Below are positions 1 to 7,104 of a stretch of 64,000 bases of DNA, piece by piece (positions within the stretch are counted from its first letter, which is position 1; every line of letters begins with the position of its first letter). The notes under the pieces were generated by a model. It worked only from the letters and a program-made list of their open reading frames with translations, did not search any database and was not told the origin of the DNA. This stretch comes from Scleromatobacter sp964418745 (lineage in GTDB: Bacteria > Pseudomonadota > Gammaproteobacteria > Burkholderiales > Burkholderiaceae_C). A program made the translations under genes and the position numbers. Location of the stretch: the NCBI GenBank assembly GCA_964418745.1, contig CAYQMX010000006.1, forward strand, positions 186,001 to 250,000. Direction: 5' to 3'.

Positions 1-2
1 TG

Positions 3-713
3 CTCGCCCCGCGCCTGCGCAACGCCGACCAGACCGGCCCGTTGACTGCGGACTTTGGCGCCACGAACCGGGAAAGCCAGGCACTTCTGACGTGGACGCA
101 GAAGCTGACAGGCGACCTCAAGCCCCAGGCGACGATCTACTTGCAGGAACATCATGCGCCGCAGTGGGCGCTCCAAGCGACGACCCTCCTGAGCCAGCAG
201 CTCGTGGCCTACGCGGAATGGTCCGGCGGCCACACACCGACGATGGAGCAGGAGGCACTGGGGTTGGCATCCACGGGATCCTTCCTGCACCGTTCAACGG
301 TGGGCGCCACCTGGACGTTCCCGAACAAGCTTTCCCTGACCGGGGAGTACTCCCACAACGGAGCCGGGTTGAGCGCGCAGAGCTGGAAGCAGCTGGAATC
401 GCTCGGTGCGCCGGCAGTTGGCGCCGTGCTTCTGTGGGCCAGCGACGTCCAGGATCCGCCCTCGCGCGACAACCTCTATTGGCAGGCCCGCTGGAACGAC
501 GTGCCCATCGACCGCGTCGACATGTCGGCCTATCTGCGCCAGAGCCTCGCGGACCGCAGTCGCCAAGCGTGGGTCGAAGTGCGCTACCGAGCTCGATCGT
601 CCAATGAGTTCTACCTTCAGTGGCTCGCCAACGGCGGCCCGCAAGGGTCGGTGTACGGAAGCGTGCCAACGCGACAGATCTTCACGCTGGTCTGGCGGCA
701 CGACTTCAGCTGA
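3..713 (+). CDS. Outer-membrane beta-barrel protein, 5' end outside window
   Basis: The frame is open to the left edge, so only the last 236 residues are seen; a TTG at 42 is in frame but is unlikely to be the start. The visible part has alternating polar and hydrophobic residues with many Trp and Tyr, short turns, and ends in WRHDFS, which fits a porin-type barrel with a near-terminal aromatic residue. I do not recognise the family. It lies 68 bp upstream of pstS in the same direction, so it may be a porin serving phosphate or arsenic traffic, but that is inference only. Confidence 0.6.
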   Translation, partial: LAPRLRNADQTGPLTADFGATNRESQALLTWTQKLTGDLKPQATIYLQEHHAPQWALQATTLLSQQLVAYAEWSGGHTPTMEQEALGLASTGSFLHRSTVGATWTFPNKLSLTGEYSHNGAGLSAQSWKQLESLGAPAVGAVLLWASDVQDPPSRDNLYWQARWNDVPIDRVDMSAYLRQSLADRSRQAWVEVRYRARSSNEFYLQWLANGGPQGSVYGSVPTRQIFTLVWRHDFS

Positions 714-781
714 CCCTGCGCTCGTTGACACCTCGCGCACCTGCCCCACCGTTCATTCTTCAATTTCAGGGAGAAATATTG

Positions 782-1612
782 ATGACACGACTGACTCGCA
801 AGCACTTCATTTCGTTCGTCGGTGCCGTTGCCTTCACACTTTCATCAACAGCCGGCGCCGCGCAGCAGAAGCTCGTGCTGACGGGGGCCAGCACGGTCGC
901 CCCCCTTGCGGCGGAACTCGGAAAGCGGTTCGAGAGCCAGCACCCCGGCATTCAGATCGACGTCCAGGCTGGCGGCTCGGCCCGCGGGGTCAACGACGCT
1001 CGCCAAGGTCTGGCCGACATTGGCATGGTGTCGCGCGAACTCAACCCGGACGAACACGACCTGACGGCCTGGCGCATCGCACTGGATGGCGTGAGCATCA
1101 TCTTGCACAAGTCCAATCCGGTTCGAGACCTGAGCCGCGAGCAGGTCGTCGCGATCTACACCGGCCAGATCCGCAACTGGAAGGAACTGGGCGGCCCCGA
1201 CCTGCCAATCACCATCGTCAACAAGGCCGAGGGTCGTTCGACGCTCGAACTCTTCCTCCATTTCTACAAATTGCAGAACAGCCAGATCAAGGCGCATGTC
1301 GTCGTCGGCGACAACGAACAAGGCATCAAGACCGTCTCCGCCAACCGCGGCGCGATCGGCTACGTGTCCATCGGCACCGCTGAGTTCGAGGCGTCACAAG
1401 GCGTTCCCATCAAGCTGATGGCCAACCAGGGCGTGGTCGCATCGGTCGAGAACGTGAAGAACGGCACGTATCCACTGATGCGCACGTTGAACCTCGTGAC
1501 GAAAGGCGCGCCGACACCCCTGGAGAAGCAGTTCATCGAGTTCTCGCAGTCGAGTGGCGTGCAGGACCTCGTGAAGGAGCAGTTCTTTGTTTCCGTCGTC
1601 GCGTCGCATTGA
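782..1612 (+). CDS. pstS: Phosphate ABC transporter substrate-binding protein PstS-like
   Basis: A 276-residue periplasmic binding protein for the Pst importer. The first 27 residues form a signal peptide ending AGA-AQQ. The mature part starts LTGASTVAPLA and carries the PstS-type loops GGSARG and SRELN, then the conserved stretch QIRNWKELGG. The start is set by AGGGAG at 768-773, 8 nt upstream of ATG. The reading frame stays open upstream to about 620 but has no better site. The 3' end overlaps pstC by 26 nt. Phosphate is the expected ligand; next to arsenite oxidase it would matter for choosing phosphate over arsenate. Binding of another oxyanion cannot be excluded. Confidence 0.88.
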   Translation: MTRLTRKHFISFVGAVAFTLSSTAGAAQQKLVLTGASTVAPLAAELGKRFESQHPGIQIDVQAGGSARGVNDARQGLADIGMVSRELNPDEHDLTAWRIALDGVSIILHKSNPVRDLSREQVVAIYTGQIRNWKELGGPDLPITIVNKAEGRSTLELFLHFYKLQNSQIKAHVVVGDNEQGIKTVSANRGAIGYVSIGTAEFEASQGVPIKLMANQGVVASVENVKNGTYPLMRTLNLVTKGAPTPLEKQFIEFSQSSGVQDLVKEQFFVSVVASH

Positions 1613-2444
1613 GCAGGCGACCATCGCGATGCTCGGGGCGATGGCCCTGGCGTCGGGGGCCGTCCTGTTCGTCGTCACGGCCTTCGTCGTGCGGGGCGCG
1701 TGGCCGGCGGCGTCGCAGATCGGCTTGTGGCGTTTCCTGAGTGACGGCGACTGGCACCCCGTCGAGGGCATGTTCGGGCTCGCACCCATGCTGGCTGGCT
1801 CGTTGGCATCGTCGATCGGGGCGCTGCTGATCGCCGTGCCTGTGGGGATAGCCATCGCGCTCGCGTGCCACTTCCAGGCCTCTGAACGGATGGCCTTGCA
1901 CTATCGACGGCTGCTGGGCGTCTACGGTGGCATTCCTTCAGTCGTCTACGGCTATTGGGGACTCACGTCGCTGGTTCCCTTGGTCGCCGAAAGTCATCCG
2001 CCGGGCGCCAGCCTGTTCGTCAGCAGCCTCGTTCTGGCACTGATGATCATGCCGACGGTTGCGCTCACGTCTCGCGCGGCGCTCGCGCGCGTGCCTCGCA
2101 CTCACATCCTCGGCGGCCATGCGCTAGGCCTGTCGCGTGACACCGTGGCGCTGCGCATCGCATTGCGCGGTGCGCGCGCCGGGGTTCTCTCCGGCATCGT
2201 GCTTGCGCTCGCACGGGCGCTGGGCGAGACGATGGCTGTCCTCATGGTCAGCGGAAACATCGTCCAGGTGCCGCAGAGCGTATTCGACCCGATACGCACG
2301 CTGGCCGCCAACATTGCCCTCGAGATGGCGTACGCAATGGGCAATCACCGCGCGGCGCTCTACACGTCAGGCGTCGTGTTGATCGTGATCGTTTGCGGGC
2401 TGATGCTCGTTGCCGAGTACTTGACCCGAGACAGTCATGGGTGA
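1587..2444 (+). CDS. pstC: Phosphate ABC transporter permease PstC-like
   Basis: An inner-membrane permease of 285 residues with about six hydrophobic segments. The cytoplasmic EAA-type loop is seen around residues 185-215 (GGHALGLSRDTVALRIALR, then ARALGETMAVLMV). The start is unusual: TTG at 1587, inside the end of pstS, supported by AAGGAG at 1574-1579 with a 7-nt spacer. An ATG at 1629 would cut into the first membrane helix region and has no such site. It overlaps pstA by 8 nt (ATGGGTGA), so translation is probably coupled. It forms the pore together with PstA. Confidence 0.86.
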   Translation: MFPSSRRIEQATIAMLGAMALASGAVLFVVTAFVVRGAWPAASQIGLWRFLSDGDWHPVEGMFGLAPMLAGSLASSIGALLIAVPVGIAIALACHFQASERMALHYRRLLGVYGGIPSVVYGYWGLTSLVPLVAESHPPGASLFVSSLVLALMIMPTVALTSRAALARVPRTHILGGHALGLSRDTVALRIALRGARAGVLSGIVLALARALGETMAVLMVSGNIVQVPQSVFDPIRTLAANIALEMAYAMGNHRAALYTSGVVLIVIVCGLMLVAEYLTRDSHG

Positions 2445-3294
2445 CCTGGTCATTCATTCCGATCGCGACCGCTCGCCGCTGATGCACGCGGTCGCATGCA
2501 TCGCGTTGCTGGCACTGGTGCCCTATGCGTGGATGCTGGGGCAGTTGATCGTCGGCGGCGTGCACTACCTGTCGTGGGGTTTCCTGACTGGAGCGCCGAC
2601 GCACAGCGGTCGATCAGGGGGCGTCCTGCCGATCATCGCCTCGACGCTCTCCATCCTGGCCGTGGCGCTCGTGGCCGTCGTGTCGATCGGGCTTGGGACC
2701 GCCATCGTCCTGTGCGAACTCTCGCGCCGCCACGGCGCGCTGGGGCGCGGCATTGGACTGAGCCTCGACGTTCTGGCAGGCGTGCCTTCGATCGTCTTCG
2801 GGCTCTTCGGCAATGCGTTCTTCTGCGTCACGCTGGGCCTCGGGTTCTCCATCTATGCCGGCGGGTTGACGCTCGCATGCATGGCATTGCCGCTGTTCGT
2901 GCGAACCGTGCAGACCGGTCTGAGCCAGGTTCCGGAAGACTGGCGCCGGGGCGCCGTGGCGCTCGGCATGTCGCGCATCGCCGTCTTTCGTAAGTTGCTG
3001 CTTCCCGCGGCTGCCCCTGCCATTGGATTGGGCATCGTGCTGGCGACGGGGCGCGCGCTGGCCGAGACAGCCGCACTCGTGTTCACGAGCGGCTACGTCG
3101 ACCGCATGCCGACCTCGCTCCACGACTCCGGGCGTGCGCTCTCCGTCCACATCTACGACCTGACCATGAACATCGCCGGCGCCGAGGGCCCCGCGTGCGC
3201 AACGGCGCTCGTCCTCATCACCCTGATCGGTCTCATCAATGGACTGACCTATTGGCTCGGCGACCGCTTGCTTGCTAGAGGTATCAAGGAATGA
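2437..3294 (+). CDS. pstA: Phosphate ABC transporter permease PstA-like
   Basis: This 285-residue partner permease has about six membrane helices. The motif VLAGVPSIVFGLFG (residues about 109-122) and the loop RGAVALGMSRIAVFRKLLLP (about 171-190), followed by GRALAETAALVF, are typical of PstA. It starts within the last codons of pstC and its stop overlaps the pstB start (ATGA). The helices match the family's usual size. Together with PstC it should form the membrane channel for phosphate. Confidence 0.87.
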   Translation: MGDLVIHSDRDRSPLMHAVACIALLALVPYAWMLGQLIVGGVHYLSWGFLTGAPTHSGRSGGVLPIIASTLSILAVALVAVVSIGLGTAIVLCELSRRHGALGRGIGLSLDVLAGVPSIVFGLFGNAFFCVTLGLGFSIYAGGLTLACMALPLFVRTVQTGLSQVPEDWRRGAVALGMSRIAVFRKLLLPAAAPAIGLGIVLATGRALAETAALVFTSGYVDRMPTSLHDSGRALSVHIYDLTMNIAGAEGPACATALVLITLIGLINGLTYWLGDRLLARGIKE

Positions 3295-4169
3295 CCACCA
3301 CCATCGCTCCGGCCACGCTTGCGCGGCCTGCTTTCTACGATGTCGGACGCACCGACGTTCCATTCACTGTCGGCGGATTCGAGTGCGTCGCCTGTGATAG
3401 CCCGGAGGCGGCGCTCCAGGTTCAGGGCTTGACCGTTGCCTACAAGGGCGACACGGTGCTGCGGGACGTGTCGGCGACCATCCATCGCGGGTGCATCACG
3501 GCATTGATCGGTCCATCCGGCTGCGGCAAGACGACGTTTCTGGGTTGCCTCAATCGTTTGATCGACCTCGTGCCAGGGAGCGAGGTGAGCGGCGAGGTGC
3601 TGCTGGAGAGCCGCGACATCCGTCGAGGCAGCTTCGACGTGCGCGAACTGCGCCGACGTGTGGGCATGGTGTTCCAGCGGCCCAATCCGTTTCCGATGTC
3701 GATCGCGGCGAACCTGGACATGCCCTTGCGTGAGCATGGGATGCGATCGAAATCGGAACGTGAAGGTCGGATGGAGCAGGCACTGCGCGACGTCGGCCTC
3801 TGGGCGGAGGTGGCACACAAGCTGCATCTGTCGGCCTTGTCGCTGTCGGGCGGCCAGCAGCAGCGGCTGTGCATCGCGCGCGCTCTGGTGCTGGAACCCG
3901 AGGTCCTGTTGATGGACGAGCCTTGCAGCGCGCTGGATCCCCTTTCGTCGGCAGTGGTCGAGGATCTCGTCGTGCGCATGCGCAACCGATTCACGGTCGT
4001 CATCGTCACGCACAACCTGGCGCAGGCCCGGCGGATCGCCAACTATGTCGCGTTCTTCTGGCTGCGTGACAGCGCGGGCTCGCTGATCGAGTTCGGCCAC
4101 AGTCAGCAGGTCTTCGAAGCGCCACGCGATCAGATCACCGCCGACTACGTCGCCGGCGCCCGTGGATAA
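3291..4169 (+). CDS. pstB: Phosphate ABC transporter ATP-binding protein PstB-like
   Basis: ATPase of the importer, 292 residues. Walker A GPSGCGKT lies at residues 74-81, the signature LSGGQQQR near 186, Walker B VLLMDEP near 207, and the switch His in VIVTHNL near 242. The family's usual length is about 255; here about 35 extra residues precede the ABC domain and include CVACD. The gene overlaps pstA by 4 nt. No phoU follows, unlike many chromosomal pst operons; the next gene is an aminotransferase only 13 nt away. That arrangement suggests a copy specialised for the arsenic locus. Confidence 0.88.
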   Translation: MTTTIAPATLARPAFYDVGRTDVPFTVGGFECVACDSPEAALQVQGLTVAYKGDTVLRDVSATIHRGCITALIGPSGCGKTTFLGCLNRLIDLVPGSEVSGEVLLESRDIRRGSFDVRELRRRVGMVFQRPNPFPMSIAANLDMPLREHGMRSKSEREGRMEQALRDVGLWAEVAHKLHLSALSLSGGQQQRLCIARALVLEPEVLLMDEPCSALDPLSSAVVEDLVVRMRNRFTVVIVTHNLAQARRIANYVAFFWLRDSAGSLIEFGHSQQVFEAPRDQITADYVAGARG

Positions 4170-4182
4170 GCCAGGAGCAAGC

Positions 4183-5409
4183 ATGCACTCACCCTTGATG
4201 TCTCCCTTCGCGGCCGCAATCGCACAGCCCCTCGATGCAACCGTGGCGCTCCTGGCGCGCTTCCGCGGGGATCCGCGCACCGCGAAGATGAACCTGGCTT
4301 GCGGAACCTTCGTGAATTCCGATGGCCAAGTGCCGTTGATGCGAGCGGTGCGCGACGCCGAGATCTCTCTGGCCGCGGAAGCCAGGCCAAGGGACTACCA
4401 GGCGATGACCGGTGACGAGCGCTTGCTGCGCGCCGACCGCGAACTGCTGCTCGGCCGTGAATTGGCGGATGCCCTGCGGCATCGGCTGGCAGCCCTCCAG
4501 ACGCTGGGAGGTACGGGTGCGCTGCGGATCGCCGCCGACCTGCTCCACGCCCTCATGCCTGCAGCGCGCGTCTACATCGGTCGACCGACCTGGGGCAACC
4601 ATCCCCAGATCTTCGAGGCCGCGGGGTTCGAAGTTCATGAACACCCCTATGTCGACCCCGTCACCGGTGTGCCGGATTTCGCCGGGATGGCGCGGACGCT
4701 ACGGGACGATGCACCCCACGGGTCGATCGTCGTCCTCCACACCAGTTGCCACAACCCGACCGGCTTCGACCCCTCTGCCCCGGAGTGGGAGGAACTGGCG
4801 GACATCTTCGTCGAGAAGGGTCTGATCGCGGTGCACGACGTCGCATACCAAGGCCTCGGGGATGGGCTGGACGAGGATGTGCGGTCGCTGCGGATGTTCG
4901 TGGCACGAGGCATCCCGACGCTGGTGGCGCATTCCCTGTCGAAGACCTTCTCGCTGTACGGTGAGCGCGTTGGCACACTCAACGTGACCTGCGTCGACCC
5001 GACCGAAGCGCATCGGGTGGGGAGCATGATGCAGCGCATCGTCCGCACGAACTATTCCACGCCGCCCATCCACGGCGCGGCGTTGATCGTGCGGGTGCTC
5101 GAGGATCCAGCACTTCTCGAATCCTGGAAAGCCGAGCTGGACACCATGGCTCGGCACGTTCGCGCGATGCGACGCGCCGTGATTGAGGGTTTCCACGAGG
5201 CTGGAGTGCCGGTCGGTTGCGAACGGCTCGAAGCCCAGAAGGGCTTGTTCTGCTTCTCGGGGATTCCCCCAGAGGTGATCGACCGCCTGCGCACGGAGAT
5301 GGGCATCTACCTGCTTCGTTCAGGCCGGCTTTGCCTGGCGGCCCTGGACACCCAGGGCGTTCAGCGCTTTGTCGTGGCCGCTGCCAACGCCTGGACAGTT
5401 GTCGCCTAG
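4183..5409 (+). CDS. Class I/II aminotransferase, aspartate/aromatic type
   Basis: A PLP-dependent aminotransferase of 408 residues. The Schiff-base lysine is in AHSLSKTFSLYGERVG; the upstream HNPTG and DVAYQGLG are the usual PLP-contact motifs of the AspC/TyrB group. ATG at 4183 is preferred over an in-frame GTG at 4162 because CAGGAGC lies at 4172-4178. It follows pstB by 13 nt and is probably in the same transcript. Its substrate cannot be told from sequence. Why an amino-acid aminotransferase sits in a phosphate/arsenite cluster is unclear. Confidence 0.85.
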   Translation: MHSPLMSPFAAAIAQPLDATVALLARFRGDPRTAKMNLACGTFVNSDGQVPLMRAVRDAEISLAAEARPRDYQAMTGDERLLRADRELLLGRELADALRHRLAALQTLGGTGALRIAADLLHALMPAARVYIGRPTWGNHPQIFEAAGFEVHEHPYVDPVTGVPDFAGMARTLRDDAPHGSIVVLHTSCHNPTGFDPSAPEWEELADIFVEKGLIAVHDVAYQGLGDGLDEDVRSLRMFVARGIPTLVAHSLSKTFSLYGERVGTLNVTCVDPTEAHRVGSMMQRIVRTNYSTPPIHGAALIVRVLEDPALLESWKAELDTMARHVRAMRRAVIEGFHEAGVPVGCERLEAQKGLFCFSGIPPEVIDRLRTEMGIYLLRSGRLCLAALDTQGVQRFVVAAANAWTVVA

Positions 5410-5509
5410 GTGACACACCATCCCAGGGCTTCCCACACAACCAACGGGCTTGAACGACAACGACAATAATCGGCGATCCCTGGGGGGAATCCAGCAAAGA
5501 AAGCCGAGA

Positions 5510-5995
5510 ATGAAGATGGACGCCAAGCATGTGGTCAAGTGTCTAGCGGCATTGGCCCACCTGAACCGATTCGAGGTGTTTCGCGCCCTCGTACAGGCGG
5601 GGCCGACGGGCATGACGCCGGGCATGCTGAACGAGAATCTTGCCGTCGCGCCGGCAACCATGTCCTTCCACCTCAAGGAACTCGCCAACGCCGAGCTGGT
5701 CGACAGCCGTACCGAAGGCCGAAGAGTTATCTATTTCGCGAAATATGAAACCATCGAACAGGCAGTCATGTTTGTCATGACCAGCTGTTGTGCGGCGGAG
5801 CCAGCGGCCAAAGCCGCGCAACTGTCAGAGGCGCGATTGGAGCGGCTGGCGCTTGCGAAATCGAAGGCGAAGGCGAAGGCAAAGGTTGTGGCACTCAAGC
5901 CGCCTGCTGCAGCAAAGGGCGTGGTGACCAAGCCGGTCGTCGCGAAAGCTCCAGGAGCCCGGAAGACCGTTCGACGCAGTCAGCGCGCAGCGTGA
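5510..5995 (+). CDS. arsR: ArsR-family repressor with Lys/Ala-rich C-terminal tail
   Basis: A metalloregulator of 161 residues. Residues about 5-95 form the ArsR winged helix (LAALAHLNRFEVFRALV; APATMSFHLKELANAELV). A vicinal Cys pair, TSCCAAE, follows the wing, like the As(III)-binding pairs in C-terminal-site ArsR proteins. After it comes a 60-residue extension rich in Lys, Ala, Pro and Val (KSKAKAKAK, PPAAAKG, KPVVAKAPGARK) that resembles bacterial histone H1-like tails. ATG at 5510 is chosen; ATG 5516 or TTG 5450 are possible. It probably controls the aio or pst genes. Confidence 0.83.
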   Translation: MKMDAKHVVKCLAALAHLNRFEVFRALVQAGPTGMTPGMLNENLAVAPATMSFHLKELANAELVDSRTEGRRVIYFAKYETIEQAVMFVMTSCCAAEPAAKAAQLSEARLERLALAKSKAKAKAKVVALKPPAAAKGVVTKPVVAKAPGARKTVRRSQRAA

Positions 5996-6569
5996 GGACC
6001 TCCAGGCACGCGGCCGGGCGTTCGAACTCCGTACGCACCGCGCGCCGCATCAGCTGAACTATCGGGGAGAGGGCCTCTTCGCCCTGCGTCCTCCCTCTTC
6101 CTGTACCAACGCCACTTTGCGAAGCCCGATCGCTCCCAACACTAGGGAGGGCGCCAGGGTTGGTGATTGACGCGTGCCATCGCGATCCTTAGAGTTCGCA
6201 GCAGTTGGTTTCGAAAAGTATCGAAACATAGAACTGTCTAAACAAATCACCGTCATGCCAGCGCTCGACGGCATGTTCAATATCGGGCTTCGCCGCGCGT
6301 ACTCGCACAGGGCTCGGTGCCCGACCCGTGCTGCGATCGTCGATCCTTTGGACGCGAGCACGTCGAACCATCAAACCGCCTTTGCATGCGACGTGCTTGC
6401 CCGGCGGAACCGCTGAAATGCTTCCAAAAGGCGAGACACATGCCGGGCTGAGGGCCATCTGAGCCAGCCTGCAGATGCCCCAACTCGCTGTCTGATCAAG
6501 CACGCGAGCGACATGGTAGTTCTTGAGAAGCGTAGTGCCAGTTCAAACATCCCAGGCGAATAGAGCTCT
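5996..6569. other. Intergenic region upstream of aioBA (574 bp)
   Basis: I see no convincing gene here. The stretch contains an inverted repeat at 6208-6227 and is less GC-rich than the flanking genes. A weak promoter-like pair before aioB is TTGAGA (6523-6528) and AACATC (6546-6551), 17 nt apart. I found no -24/-12 element with the GG-N10-GC spacing known for aio promoters in some alphaproteobacteria. Confidence 0.5.
6208..6227. promoter_or_regulatory. Inverted repeat, possible operator
   Basis: GTTTCGA (6208-6214) and TCGAAAC (6221-6227) are perfect 7-bp arms around a 6-nt spacer; outer AGTTC (6193-6197) and GAACT (6231-6235) extend the symmetry. It lies between arsR and aioBA, about 340 bp before the aioB start. 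Use as an operator is inferred from symmetry only. Confidence 0.35.
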
Positions 6570-7094
6570 ATGAAAAAACCAATTCTGAATCGGCGGATCT
6601 TCATGATGAGCACGGGGGGCGCGCTCGGAGCCGTGGGCATTTCGACCGCAGGCGCCGCGACTGCTCGAAGCGCAGCAGCGCATGCCGCGACCGGAATGAC
6701 GCTCGCCTATCCGAGGCTCGCCGTGTGCAAGGCCAGCGCGTTGCCGCTGAACCAGGCGATCGCGTTCAGGTATCCCGATTTGTCCTCGCATTGCTACGCA
6801 ATCCGTCTGGGCTCGCCGGCGCCCGGCGGCGTCGGCCCGAACAGTGACATCGTGGCCTACAGCGGAATGTGCACCCACATGGGCTGCCCGGTCGCGTATG
6901 CCCCGGAGACGAAGTCGTTCAAGTGCGGTTGCCACTTCTCCATGTTCGATGCCGAAATGGGTGGCCAGATGATCACCGGCCAGGCTACCGAGGACTTGCC
7001 GCGCGTGCTGCTCGAGTTCGACGCGAATACGGGAACCGTCCAGGCGGTAGGCATCGACGGACTTCTCTACGGCCGCCAGGCCAACCTGCTTTGA
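6570..7094 (+). CDS. aioB: Arsenite oxidase small subunit, Rieske protein
   Basis: Rieske [2Fe-2S] subunit of periplasmic arsenite oxidase, 174 residues, passing electrons from AioA to a c-type cytochrome or similar carrier. A Tat signal is present (NRRIFMM, residues 7-13, then a hydrophobic Gly/Ala stretch). Cluster ligands are Cys101-x-His103 and Cys119-x2-His122, 15 residues apart between the pairs. Extra cysteines Cys106 and Cys121 are in place for the disulfide found in some AioB proteins and missing in others. It precedes aioA by 10 nt in the standard order. AioA has no signal of its own and is exported with AioB. Confidence 0.94.
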   Translation: MKKPILNRRIFMMSTGGALGAVGISTAGAATARSAAAHAATGMTLAYPRLAVCKASALPLNQAIAFRYPDLSSHCYAIRLGSPAPGGVGPNSDIVAYSGMCTHMGCPVAYAPETKSFKCGCHFSMFDAEMGGQMITGQATEDLPRVLLEFDANTGTVQAVGIDGLLYGRQANLL

Positions 7095-7104
7095 GGAGCC
7101 GATC

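Noticed and set aside
717..781. Pho box or strong promoter before pstS
   Set aside because: TTGACA at 725-730 has no -10 at a usable distance, and no CTGTCAT-type repeats are present.
6481..6569. Sigma-54 promoter upstream of aioB
   Set aside because: TGGTAG followed by TTGAG has the wrong spacing and lacks the GC of the -12 element.
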